Assembly: GCF_001949145.1 (NCBI RefSeq)
Contig: NW_019091543.1
Coordinates: 457,788 to 521,787, forward strand
Origin: Acanthaster planci
Lineage: Eukaryota; Echinodermata; Asteroidea; Valvatida; Acanthasteridae
Reading direction: 5' to 3'
DNA: 64,000 bases
Shown: positions 33,395-44,322 of the stretch, piece after piece
Layout of the letters: each line of letters opens with the position of its first letter
Position numbering within the stretch: position 1 is the first letter of the stretch
Program-made: the position numbers and the translations under genes
The notes under the pieces: model-generated
Told to the model about the DNA's origin: nothing
Seen by the model: only the letters and a program-made list of their open reading frames with translations
The model's database searches: none

Positions 33395-34640
33395 ATAATG
33401 ATAATAATAATAGTAAGCATTTAGTGAGCGCTGTACTAAGAACACAGTGCTTTACAAATGAAAGTAATAATTTAAAATTAATTAAACAGTTAACATACAA
33501 AAATATAATGAAGTTGGAACAGATAGTAAACTAAATGTGTTTGAATGCCCTCAGTCCGGGAACAAGAACATTTTGAGGAGGCGTTTGAAGACAGGGGTTT
33601 ACGCCACTTCCCTGATGTCACATGGCAGCTGGTTCCATAGTTTTGGAGCAACAACAAAGTAAAAATTATCTCCAGCTTTTCTGGTGGAGCGTGGGACAAC
33701 TAGCCGAGTGACATCAGATGAAGACCAGAGTCTACGACCTTCTTCCAGGCAACCAGTATTGTACAGGTTGAGATGTTCAGATAAATAGCTGGGTGCCTCT
33801 CCATGAATAGACTTGTAAACATAAAGAAGGATTTATAACTTAATTCTTTCTCGCATTGTCAACCAATGAAGAGATCAAGGTAACTGAACTGAGCTGTTTT
33901 CTCTGCCACATGCGACCACAAGACGCACCGCTTTATTTTGCAGGTACTGCAGACGCTGGAGATCAACTTCCCGGGCACCATACAACAACTAGTTTGTGTA
34001 GTCAATGCGAGAAAGAACTAAAGCCCGTACATTGTGAAGACAAGACTCCCAAGTCGGAAATCAGCGAATACGCCACAGATTACGGATATGAAAGTTTACA
34101 CTTTTGCAAATGGAATTAATATGACTGGTCATGGACAGCAATGAATCAAACAAAACACCAAGGTTTCTAACAGTAGCGGATAGGTTAATGGCTTTGTCCC
34201 CAATTTTAAGCTGAAGAGCAGGTAGGGAGTTCAGGTTCCTAGTGGAGGCAATAATACAGAATTCAGTCTTATCCTGATTCATCTGTAACCTATTGTGCAT
34301 CATCCACGCATTGATCTTTATAATGCACATGGAGAGGTTAGTGAGGGCTCTATCACAATCACCAGGAACCTTAGCCTCAAATTCCACATAAAGTTGAGTG
34401 TCATCTACATAAACATGAAAATTTATATTGTGATTATATTACCAACTGGGTGAGTGTACATAATGAAACATTGTGGTCCGATGACAGAGCCTTGTGGCAC
34501 TGAAAATTTTAAGACAAGTTCAACTGACTGAGCATGCCTAACAAACACTCTCATACGCCGATTATCGAGGTATGATGTAAACCATGTCTTCACTGTTCCT
34601 GAAATTCCAAACAATCTTCCAAGCCTGTCAACAAGGATTT
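33395..34640 (-). mobile_element. L2/CR1-like LINE, 5'-truncated
   Basis: On the minus strand: WFTSYLDNRRMRVFV, SVPQGSVIGPQCFI, VYVDDTQLYVEFEAKVPGD (catalytic YVDD, in another frame near 34400), MNQDKTEF, ATVRNLGVLFDSLLSM and NFHIRNLWRIR. Then come partial thumb and C-terminal pieces (LQYLQNKAVRLVVACGREN) and a 3' tail with TGCTTACTATTATTATTATC at about 33395-33416. This motif order and a short repeat tail are typical of the L2/CR1 group of non-LTR retrotransposons. The 5' truncation near 34640 removes the endonuclease and RT start. Confidence 0.85.
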
Positions 34641-34936
34641 GATGGTAATCATCTTAAGGAACACAAGGTTTAAAACCCTTGTAAGCTTTTACTTCTCTTT
34701 TGGTTTAAGGTATTCTGACATTGTATGGTTTCTAGCTGTGAATCACTGTGTTATTGTAAGTTTAAGAACATTAAAGCGACATTTGTCACAATACGGACTA
34801 TTTTTTAGAAGACATGTCAACATAAGTCGTCTATAGTCGATGTTGCTCTGTTTTTACTGGAGCAAACATAAGAGTCTGGATTTCAAAATGGAAACTGATG
34901 GATGCATTGAACAAAAGGGCTTATTGGCAGGATTCA

Positions 34937-35198
34937 CCATTTCAAGATCAGGGCCATTTTCCAATACTCGCCTTTGTGTCCGTCTCAGGCTTCGTTCCCC
35001 AAATTAATCCCCGATTGTGGGCCTGAAGCATTTAAATTACATTGGATTACTCTAATTGTTGGATTTCTTGCATCTTATTTGATGTTCTGTGGCACTATTA
35101 GACTGATTACACCTTCAAAGTCAGCTAGTAATAAAAACAGTTGAAGCCTGAGACGGAGCCAAAGTTTGAGTATTGGAAAAGGGCCCAGATGTTGCCTT
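34937..35198 (+). mobile_element. Foldback element of the GGGCC..TTTTCCAATACT family, copy 1
   Basis: Arms 34949-34993 and 35151-35194 are inverted: GGGCCATTTTCCAATACTCG on the left, with GTCTCAGGCTTC, and their complement on the right. The centre contains GATGTTCTGTGGCAC, shared in reverse orientation with the copy at 41713-41945. No protein is encoded. It lies between the arms of the long-TIR element. Confidence 0.8.
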
Positions 35199-35713
35199 GC
35201 TGCTCTCGGTTTTGGACAGCTAACAAAAGAGGGCGCTTTCTTCGTGTATATGTATTTCGCAAAACTATTGCGTTATTTTGCAAAACTATTGCATTATTTT
35301 GCAATAAAAAAATATGTACTTTAAAAACCTGGCACGATTGAGCATCCGTAGAAAGATCTGGTAAATGCTTGCAATTTTTATTGTGCCAAAGGATACAAAA
35401 GCCTTTTGTTCTCCTGTGCAGAAGACAGAAAGAGTTCTACTTCTTTATCTTGGACATGAGACTGAGGATACTATGTTTTGTAGAGACAGAGATTTACCAA
35501 AGTACATGTATTGTGCGTACAGTGACATGAAAAAATTAGGGAGAATATTTTTAGCTTTCTTTGAATTGATTGAGATGCCTCTACATTCAACTTTGCCAAG
35601 TGACAATTTCTCTCTGAATGCCATTACCCAAGGTTTATTATAAAGAAGAATGGATGACATCCGCATTGGATAGTTTTGAACCAGCCACTGTTTCTCTTGA
35701 CTTCTGTCCACAG

Positions 35714-35982
35714 ATGCTCTGAGTCCCGTCGATCCTAACCGCCTCCAAACCATCGAAGACGGCTTTATCAATGTCAAGCGTACTTATGAGTTTGACCTTA
35801 ACATTGATCAAATTATGCAGCGCCTGCGTGATGCTGAACAGCAGCAGCAGGGCTGGATCAACACCTACCAATTCTCCTTGGATGACCTTATTGCTCAGGT
35901 GGAGAATATACAGGATATAAGTAACTCCCTTCCTGACTTCTGTCCTAACTTTGACAGGTTGGAAAACAATGGTAGGCGTTAA
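35714..35982 (+). CDS. Laminin gamma chain, terminal exon with C-terminal Cys and Glu
   Basis: Acceptor CTGTCCACAG precedes 35714; the exon completes Asn and encodes 88 codons to TAA at 35980-35982. It continues the coil (ALSPVDPNRLQTIEDGFINV, KRTYEFDLNIDQIMQRLRDA, EQQQQGWINTYQFSLDDLIA, QVENIQDISN) and ends SLPDFCPNFDRLENNGRR. The Cys sits where laminin gamma chains carry the residue that bonds to the beta chain at the end of the coil, and Glu follows it after seven positions, as in vertebrate gamma-1. There the Glu is third from the end and needed for integrin recognition (established for mammals); here five residues follow it. This exon is the main reason for the gamma assignment over beta or alpha. 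Confidence 0.92.
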
Positions 35983-37034
35983 ACTCTGGGTTTTTGTGTG
36001 GTGATTATCTTAGCTGCCTCACCCTATCTTGAACTCCTTATTTAATGTTTGGTTTTAATTTAGTCTTGTTATTAACATTATTTCCCACGACAGTTCCCCT
36101 GATGAGGTAACAATTATCTAAAGTATGCGTGTTTTTTTTAAATATCATAAAAGCAGAATATTTTAAACAAACCATACAAGCATTGTGAACTTATGTGTCA
36201 TTCATCTTCACGGATTTGAATGCTCACCATTTTGATTTCATTTTTAGTGGATTTAGTATGGATTGAATTTTTAGAATTTCTAATTCTGTAAAAGAGCAGT
36301 CTATATCATGGATAAAGAATACAAAAGTTCAATTACAAAGTTAAGAGATTGCTTATTTGTATCTAATTTTTAGTTTGATGTACTATGGTGTAACTCATAA
36401 AATGTGTTGGGTTGGGGATTTTGGTCACAGCAAAGGTACTGTAATTGGCATGTTATTACTTTCAAAGAATGATTCCTTATACACATACAAAAAGTGGGTC
36501 CCATAGTTATATGGTAGCAAAATGTCATTTAAATCAGTGGAGCAAGAATTTCATGCATTGACAATACAAACTATGCAATTTTTATACGGGGAAGAGTAAA
36601 TCTGCACTTTTTTTCATTTATTAGTTCAGTGAGCATTTTAAAATTATTTTAACATGAATGTAGACAGGCATGGAATTTTTAATGCCTAGTTTTGTAGACC
36701 GTGGGAGAATTTTAAGGGTATACTTGTATGAATATAGAAAATACTTCTTAGACATGTTATTTATTCAAGTGAAGAAAAACTCTTAATTAGTGTTTGTTTT
36801 TCTGTGTTCAATTTGGTTTTGGAAAATCAAATTGTTTGATATTAACATTTGATTCATAACAAAAGGTATCAGTAAGCAATGATCAACTGCTGTGTATCTG
36901 GTAATGGTGCTGAATTTCAAATTTAACTTTTAGCTTTAATTTGAACATAATGACACTTTAAAACAGACTTTCTTAGTCCCCCGTCTTATCAGAAAGACAG
37001 AGTCACTATGAAAGAGGCATATAACATCAATAAA
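35983..37034 (+). other. Probable laminin gamma 3' untranslated region
   Basis: AT-rich sequence after the stop with no further coding motif. The first AATAAA on the + strand that I see is at 37029-37034, about 1.05 kb downstream, which is a plausible polyadenylation signal. The cleavage site is not determined. Confidence 0.5.
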
Positions 37035-37295
37035 ATTATGATTTGGTTTCACAGTTCACGGTGCTAAACATAGTGTTTCATGATATTGTGCTGATCTACT
37101 TTGTATATAGAATACTGCCTATGCATGCACTATTAACATAGTTTAGACTTAATTTTTGCTAACCAATAATCAAAAAAGCCCAGTCTTACAACACCCAGAT
37201 CAGTGCAAAAAGTGCCTTAATACATACGACTACATTTTCTAAATGAGACTATATTTGTCATGTACCAATTTTTGGCAACACCAGCTGGGGGCTGT
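37035..37295. other. Non-coding stretch after laminin
   Basis: No feature recognised. Confidence 0.35.
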
Positions 37296-37447
37296 AATAG
37301 ACCGATTGTGGCCACTAATCGTGACCTATAGTGGGTATCAACCCCATAGCAATGTGTGTTTTGAGTGTTATTTACAAATAATACAGCCAAGTCATGGTAT
37401 AGAACCCACTATAGGTCACGTGAGTTAGCGGGCGCAATCGGTCTATT
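37296..37447 (+). mobile_element. 152-bp foldback element
   Basis: Arms AATAGACCGATTG..CCACTAATC..GTGACCTATAGTGGGT (37296-37336) and their complement (37404-37447) pair over about 41 bp with few mismatches, separated by a short unique centre. The size and foldback structure are typical of MITEs; no protein is encoded. Confidence 0.8.
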
Positions 37448-37855
37448 GGTTTGCAAGAGCACTGCACAGAGTTAGTTCTGGTGACTAGTAATGTTTCTTT
37501 CAAAATATTTGGTTATGGGTGACAAGAATAGCTGCTTCCATGTAGCACCCATTTCTACTTCTGATAAATGTTTGCTCTATGACAAGCAGTGTTCACACAT
37601 GGCCCGAGTCAAATAATTGTACTTTGGAAGAGCAAGGTATATTAAATAATGGTAAACTTCGTGGCTGTCTTTTCAAATAGAGGGAGAGCAGCAATAGTTC
37701 CAGAAGGGTTCAGAAGTTTGAATACGCAAAATGGGATTTGCAGCATTTACACTGTCTGATTGTCCTTGAAAGAAAAAACATATTTTTGTGCTGTCTTTCT
37801 GAAAAGTAAATCAAGATTTGCACCTCTGTCATTCTGAGATAATTGGTTTGACAAA
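37448..37855. other. Non-coding stretch
   Basis: No feature recognised between the two foldback elements. Confidence 0.35.
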
Positions 37856-38095
37856 CAATTTGCTCTTTGCACACTGCCATCATAGGCATGCATAGCCTCA
37901 ATCTTGATCTTTATACAAGCCGGTTCAGTGATTCCCATGTATGTTGCTTTGTGATTTTTGCACGTCAAGCATCAGCTCTTATACCATGCGATTGGACAAT
38001 ATTTGAAACCTCGGTTGACAAGACTCTGACTAGATTCTACAAGCTGCCCGATCGAGGCTCTGCCTATGGTGGCAGCGTGCAAAGAGCAAATAGAC
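37856..38095 (+). mobile_element. 240-bp foldback element
   Basis: Arms near 37860-37905 (TTGCTCTTTGCACACTGCCA and CATAGCCTCAATC) and 38047-38093 (complement with GGCAGCGTGCAAAGAGCAAA) are inverted, about 45 bp each with mismatches, around a unique centre. Confidence 0.75.
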
Positions 38096-38818
38096 AGTCC
38101 CATAAGAATACCTACATTGTGTGGGCTGTATGCAACTGTGCCCTCAACAGTTGGTAGATGCTTGAACATCATCAATATGGCCTATGTTGGCCATGATTGT
38201 GTACATTTACATGAAAATATTCTTAGTCTTGCAGTGAGCACCAGATATGTAAGAACTAGTGTGATTGTTCACTGACCTTCTTGTTTGGTAATTCACTGTT
38301 TCTTGTGCATGCAGGAAACCCATTGTTCAAGAATTCTTCATGAGTGTTATATTATTCATTGCATAAATTGTCAGCAAAATACTAGTTATTGTAATGTAAC
38401 TGGTATAACCTTAGAAACCCCACTTTCATCAAGTACTGATATTTTATGTTCAGGCCGTTTTTTGGTGTGTTTTTTTTTTAGAATAAAATATTTTGATAAC
38501 TGGGAAACTGGCTCCTGACACGTGTGTCATTAAGCGTTAACCACATCATGCTAACATCGATTCTCAAGCTTTTCGATTTTTGTCTCAAATTCACAGGTCT
38601 TCAATGAACGACTAAATTCTGTGCTTGGTTCACCAAATTTGCCCAAAATTTTGCTGAAAACTGACTCAATTCTACAAACTTACAGAATTTATTCATATCC
38701 TCTTTAAATTAAGTGCTGCACTAGTCTCCCTCTACAATTTGAAGTTGGTAGAGCTAAAGTGTGTCATCAACTCCCAAGGAACGAACCTTCGGTCGAATTG
38801 ACCTAGTGCACTTTGTCT

Positions 38819-38911
38819 TTATGCAGGTTTTTCTTTGATTTCAGTGGCTTTGTTCTCCAGGCAGTCCATCAGGACCCGCATCTCTTCCTCTGTGCATCGT
38901 GTGAAATCCAT
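38819..38911 (-). other. Small open frame of unknown meaning
   Basis: The minus strand encodes MDFTRCTEEEMRVLMDCLEN and KATEIKEKPA before a stop, with seven or so open codons upstream of the ATG. The TEEEMRVLMDCLE helix recalls the first helix of Myb/SANT-like DNA-binding domains found in Harbinger-type transposon proteins, but 30 residues are too few to be sure and no neighbouring exon was found. Confidence 0.25.
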
Positions 38912-39289
38912 GTTGGGCAGGTAACAGTGTGTAACCTTTTGATCTCAAAAATAAAATGACTTTTGACCTTTCGTAGTTGTATGGAACGAAAGCACTTGTT
39001 AAATCAATCATAAACCTATACAGTAACTTGTATACATGTCATGGCCTTCAATCCTGAAACAATCTGAAGTTTGCTATTGCAAAGCACAATTTTGATTTAA
39101 TTGAACTTGAATTTGCAGGCATGTACTGGTTTCGTTCCTGTGATAATTGATGGATTCCACTACAGAAAGCAACTCACTTCAGTTTACCTACATTGGCACA
39201 TCAGCACACACGCTAAGGGAAACTCGCTGAAAAAGTTGCCCAAGCTACACCCTCCGTACACACTGCCTGCATGTCCCTTCAAAGACTGT

Positions 39290-40690
39290 TCCTATTTATT
39301 TTATCAGCTGTTTCAGTGTTTCGGCAAAACAGCTCTTGATTCGTTAAATTTTTTAGGTTCTCTTTCTAGCTGTTACGGCAAGTCAGCTGAAATAGCTATT
39401 GTCTTCTGATTTTTTTTTTTTTAGCTGTTTCGGTCCCCGGCCGAAGCAGCTTCTGTTCTTCTTAAGATTTTTTTTTCTTTTCATTTTATTGGCTTTTCTG
39501 CAAATTGTTGAAAGGCACTCTTTTTGTCAAGGTTCTTTTGGCTTTTTAACATTCTTTCTGTTCTGTTTTTTTTTTGTTTTTCTTCTTCTGACCAACAGTC
39601 CATTCAATTTGTGCAATTTTTTTCTACACACCACTTTGGCCCTTTTGCAATTATGGATCTTCATCAAGCTTATACCAATGAAGGACCCTCATGCATAGAT
39701 GTGCCTAGAATATTGATGTCATGATGAAGTCATCATGTGATTTATTAATTTTTAAATATTTAATCTATTGTGGTACCTTATTAACTGTTGATCGTCGTCA
39801 GAGTTATAGCAAGCACTAACTATAAAACGAAGATAATTCTGAAATATTTGTCATGATGACATCATCAAGTTATTTATTATTAAATTTTGAATATTTAAAT
39901 ATTTCATTTGATTTATACAAATCCATATAAAATCAACCGTGGCCTCCCGCAAAATTCTGTTTGCAGCAAGTGGCAGAATAAAATGTGGTCTTGAATTCAT
40001 CTCGTGTGAGTCAAATCACACTTCACAATAAGACCACTTCTAGTCAAACCCGGAAGTGGTCTTATTGTTTAAAAGTGGTAATAGGTATCAAGTTGTTTTC
40101 AACAATGTTAGTCTGTTGGGGATACACTGTAGTATTCTTTAAATCATCTACTGATGACATCACCTAATTGTCGAGCGCCCTGTAGCGACAGGTTATCAAT
40201 TCCGAAAAATGCATTTTGAATAGATGTCTGCAGCGAAGTTTGAAAAGCTTGAAAATTGATGTAGATGACCATCTTTACCCAGTCAGCACGTGTGTGAAGT
40301 TTGGGGCTAATGACGTCATCAGACCGGAAGTTACAATCAAAACCTCTTGTATTCTTCAAAACCGTAAGCGATATACGCGTGAATTGTGCACGAGATGACA
40401 GCTAAAACATTGGAGTCAGCTGCATGAAGTGCGTAACCGGTGTACTTTTTCACATGCATGAAGCGCCGTCGACCAAAAACCCTTATAATATAAATTGCCT
40501 GCTCGAAATCCCATTCGCATACTGTGCATTGGCTATTGTGTGTGTGGACGCCCAATAGCTGTCTGTAACATTGGTGGCGCATAGGGCATATTCTCGGGAC
40601 TTGGCAAATTGCCGAGCACGTGGTGGAGAGAGAGTGGATCGCATTGTATGGAATGCCAGAAGGGACAAACTATAATGTTTTGTTTTGTAT
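39290..40690 (+). repeat. Dispersed repeat family R39, copy 1
   Basis: It starts with several AGCTGTTTCGG hairpin motifs (39303, 39371, 39423; the last pairs with CCGAAGCAGCT) and continues through T-rich sequence. The part from about 39990 to 40610 matches 59395-60010 in direct orientation over some 600 bp, with blocks such as GTAATAGGTATCAAGTTGTT and AGCGACAGGTTAT. An internal piece (GGACCCTCATGCATAGATGTGCC-like) also matches 41370-41395. The family is probably a non-autonomous transposon; its ends are not defined. Confidence 0.75.
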
Positions 40691-40739
40691 ATTGTATTGT
40701 ACATGTCTTATTGGGTTGAAACCTTGCAGGTAGTTAGGA

Positions 40740-41150
40740 AGGGAAGGTTTACAAATGGAAATTGACCTCGTGATGACAATATCATCAGCAAACGAGTCAC
40801 ATGACATTAAAAGTGCCTCGTTTAAAGTAGTATATTTCCTGAAGTGCATATCCAATTGGGTTCAATTCTTGGAGATATCTTGAAAGGGGGGTGCTTTAGA
40901 GGTATAATGACCTCATGTGATGGTGATGTCATCAGGAAACAAGTCACATGACATTAAGGGTGCACTCTTTGAAACCATATATCTCCTAAAGTACATGTCC
41001 AATCGGGTTCAAATCTTGCACATATCACGCATATGCCCTTACGTGATGATGACTTCATCACGACACAAGTCATGGGCCATTTAAGATGCAGTTTTCAAAG
41101 AACTGTACCTCTTGAAGCACATCTTTTTGGTTAAAATCTATATATGTAAG
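40740..41150 (+). repeat. Tandem ~145-bp units with TGATGTCATCA cores
   Basis: Three diverged units start near 40760, 40905 and 41045. Each contains a (T)GATGATGNCATCA-like palindrome, AAACAAGTCACATGACATTA, an ACTGTACCTCTT or ATATCTCCTAAAGTACAT phrase and CCAATTGGGTTCAA. They look like monomers of a small satellite linked to family R39. Confidence 0.7.
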
Positions 41151-41712
41151 TGTATGAATATGAACATTTTGTGCTATGCCAACAAAGCACTTTTCTTCAC
41201 AACCACAAAAAGACGAAAAAGCCCTGTGTTCTGTCCTTGAGACAGACGCAGTTCTCCTCCTCCTCAATGTTCTTCTGCCTAAAGCCCCTTCCTTTTGTAC
41301 AGGGTTTTTCTGCACGGTACTTTTTTCCCTTTGCAAGCTCGTATCTTCATCAAAGTTGCCTCAAGCAAAGACCCTATGGCAAAGATGTGCCGCGAAGCAT
41401 GGCGTCATGGTGATGTCATCATCAGATTTTTAATTGAATTTTGAATATTTAATTTTTCCCCATTTGTTTGTACCTGTTTTTCAACTGCCAGAATGGCATG
41501 GACTTCGGCCACTCCACAAAATGAAATTCGGTCTCACCAAAGACTATACAGCATAGATGGTAATGGAAGAATGGCGTTACTTTGCCATCATGATTTATTA
41601 TTTAATTTTGAAGATTTAATTTCTCCCATTGATTTTGTACACCTTTTGAAACCCATGTATACAAGTGCCGTTTTGCTAAGCGTTTGTGCATGTCCATACT
41701 TTTTGCGATCAG
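41151..41712 (+). repeat. R39-related segment
   Basis: Blocks at 41340-41480 (TATCTTCATCAAAGTTGCC, AAAGATGTGCCGCGAAGCAT, GATGTCATCATCAGATTTTT, TGAATATTTAA) parallel 39655-39910 in the same order, so this is another diverged copy of the family, interrupted downstream by a foldback element. Confidence 0.55.
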
Positions 41713-41945
41713 CTGTTCCGTTTTCCAATACTGAAATTCGACTCCATGTCAGACTTCAATTGTTTTTTTACTCGATGACTTTAAAGCTGTAAACGCAGTA
41801 ATCAGTCTAAAGGTGCCACAGAACATCAAAGAGAAATGGTAATCGGATGTAATTTAAACATTTCAGGCTCACAATCGGGGATTGGTTTTCGGAATGAAGC
41901 CTGTGACGGAAACGAAGTCGAGTATTGGAAAACGGCCCCAATCTG
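41713..41945 (-). mobile_element. Foldback element of the TTTTCCAATACT family, copy 2
   Basis: A 233 bp copy in reverse orientation to the one at 34937-35198. TGCGATCAG flanks it on both sides (41704-41712 and 41946-41954), a 6-9 bp target duplication depending on where the CTG/CAG ends are placed, consistent with a hAT-type element. Inverted ends share GTTTTCCAATACT and its complement; the centre shares GTGCCACAGAACATCAAA. Confidence 0.8.
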
Positions 41946-42239
41946 TGCGATCAGTAGATATAAGGGCTGTAGCAAAGTCTTATTGCATGATATAATTTGG
42001 CTAGAAAGTTGTGAAAAATTCCTGCAAAATATCGAGGGAAATGAACTCGGATATTTTATGTCAGGCCTCAACCAACTGTTTAAAGCATTTCGTCCATGCA
42101 CGTATCGACCATTTGCGCGGTCACAACCCAACACCAGGACAATATTTTCGACATGCACATGTGTTTTCTCAGGACCTCTCTTGGGACCCCGTAGACGTGA
42201 ATTTGCACCAATCGAGTGCTTCATGGGCTTTTCTTGATT

Positions 42240-43075
42240 AGAGGATTCTAAGGTATTTCCACAGAAGCTGAACTTAAACCAAATTCATGCACCAGAGCAA
42301 GAAATTGCCGAAGTATCCGGATTTGACAGGGAACACACTCTCGTGATCACCGTATTGATCGTTAGCATGGGTGTACCCAACGGTAGGCAATCACACGTAT
42401 GGGGCCTACATGTACATGTACGAGTACTCGGACGGTATAGTGCAGCAGGCAGCCGGGTTTGGAAGCTGGATGGATTGAAGTGCTGGAACTGGTTCTGGTA
42501 GGCAATAGCATTTAGAAACATTCTCAGTTGCTTGCAAGTTCTTGTCTGCACTTTCTGTGCTCTGTAGCTCTGGAAAGTGATGTTAGGGGAAACAGATTAC
42601 AGGAATTAGCTCTAAGTTTGCATTGACATATCCTGAGTGACACCTGACCATGTCCAAATCATTAAAAAGGCGATTTTCTGAGTTCGAGTTACTCAGACCA
42701 TAGCTCTGACCAGCATTGACAATTATTATATACATGTAAATCCTATGTGTTCAGCACAATCCAGAGATGAACTTGCACATACTCATTATACTCCCTTCTG
42801 AGCTCATTATTCGATGATTTTAGTGTGATGGGTTTTATTCCAAGGTAAATCAAATCAGAATTTGCGAAAGATTTACGATTATGCTGAACATGGACATTGA
42901 ACTGACTAAAGTCCCCTAAAACACTCACCGTGCACCTATGCTTCTAGAAGACAAACCATGTAATTACGGGGTCATGGTGTATCCAAAATTGTTTGAAGTT
43001 TGAATGTAGATCTATGGTTATTTACATGTACATGTAAGCTGATTATATAGAATGTTTAAATTTCCTTGTGTTTTA
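42240..43075. other. Non-coding stretch
   Basis: No gene recognised. It contains TACATGTACATGTACGAGTA at about 42410 and ATTTACATGTACATGTAAGC near 43019. Confidence 0.35.
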
Positions 43076-43077
43076 TG

Positions 43078-44210
43078 TGTATAGGTATCATTCATGTTTC
43101 TTGCTTGAGTGAAACCTAGAGAAAATCTGTTTTCCTTGCTAGATCAGAACATTGGAATTCAACATCACTGAAGTTACATGGAGGTAGCAGAGTCCCGGGT
43201 AGCCACGATAAAGGAAGCTGCTGTGTTTATAACCAAGCAAGGAAATTAACAGGTAATGGCAAAAATGCCTACTGTGGCACTGACATGCAAGCAGATTGCC
43301 TGTTCTGATTATTGCAATCATGAAGCACAGTTTGTGTGTGCGGGTGCAGGTGGGTTTGTTTCTGCATTCAATTGGGGACCCTGAACAATAAAGGACAAAG
43401 GTCCTCAATTGATAACTGTGTACAAAACGTATGGGTGGTCTTCTAAAACAGACAAGAGTACAAAGAGAAAAGGAACAATAGGGGGTCCCCAGTTGCAGGC
43501 ACTTTTGTTTGTGTGATATGGGGGTCCATGTACCGCCATCATGAATGGTTCCCTCATCAACATCCACGTGCCTGGTCCCCCACTTTAACGTTCAGGTCCC
43601 CATGTATTTCCCATTTAGTGAGAACCCAAGGTTGCTACATACATGTATGCCGTTAAATAAATATACACATGTACGTTTACACCATATTATTGTGTCCAAG
43701 TTCTGTTTCACTTTTCCATTCATCAACACATGAAGTGGTGCACCTGGTATAAATCTTTTCCTTTTGCGATGATGCAGATGTTCATCAGCACATGAGGGGA
43801 GGATTCATTCATGTTAAATGTCCCTGGTTTCATTGATGCTTGCAGTTGAAGCAGAAGGACTAAGCCATAGAACAGTGAAAAGAGCTTCATCGAAGTACTC
43901 GTAACAAGATTGTGTGAAAAGCTGCAATCGACAGGAAGTCCACTAACTTGTATGTGTACATGTAACCATTATAATTTTCTGAGAGACAACTGCTAAACAA
44001 TTTCCAAACTGGTATCAGAAGAATAGTGTAAACATTTCAGCATTCATAAGATCCCAATATCTTCAATTGATCCCTATGTTATTTGAAGTGTCTGGAAATC
44101 TTCAGGACAGAAAAGAAGTCAGCAGTTTTTATATGATACACTCAAGAAAAATGCTCTAAGACATGACAAAGGCAGTTTTTCTCCTTCATATTTTCAAAAC
44201 ACAATGTGCA
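43078..44210 (+). repeat. Large tandem repeat, unit 1
   Basis: First of three diverged units. Landmarks are TAGGTATCATTCATGTTTC, GATAAAGGAAGCTGCTG, GGGACCCTGAACAATA, CATCATGAATGGTTCCCTCA, AGTACTCGTAACAAGA, CATTCATAAGATCCCAATAT and, at the end, AAAATGCTCTAAGACATGAC. No conserved reading frame spans the units, so coding is unlikely. Confidence 0.85.
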
Positions 44211-44322
44211 TATTTCATTGTTATTCCCCAAAGACAAAAACATTTAATTACTGGTTCACAGTGTTTGATTATTTACATGATTACGTACATGGAAGCTGTT
44301 CAATTTCTTTCTTTGCCTTCTG

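Larger units (their letters stand above)
33230..35360 (+). mobile_element. Long-TIR DNA element with nested insertions
   Basis: Arms 33236-33345 and 35257-35353 are inverted. Both contain a string with CAATCGTGCCAGGTTTTTAA (right arm complementary) and two or three repeats of GCAAAATAACGC. Between the arms lie an L2-like LINE fragment and a foldback element, so either these inserted into a 2.1 kb element or the arms are two opposed short copies. No transposase is visible. Confidence 0.7.

Noticed and set aside
38819-38911. Myb/SANT-like exon
   Set aside because: Only one possible helix is visible and no neighbouring exon or splice sites support it; kept as a low-confidence feature only.
39399-39698. 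Hydrophobic 99-codon frame resembling a membrane protein
   Set aside because: It is a translation of T-rich repeat sequence (family R39), rich in Phe because of poly-T.
41836-42237. Overlapping 130-codon frames on both strands
   Set aside because: They begin inside a foldback element and have no domain pattern on either strand.
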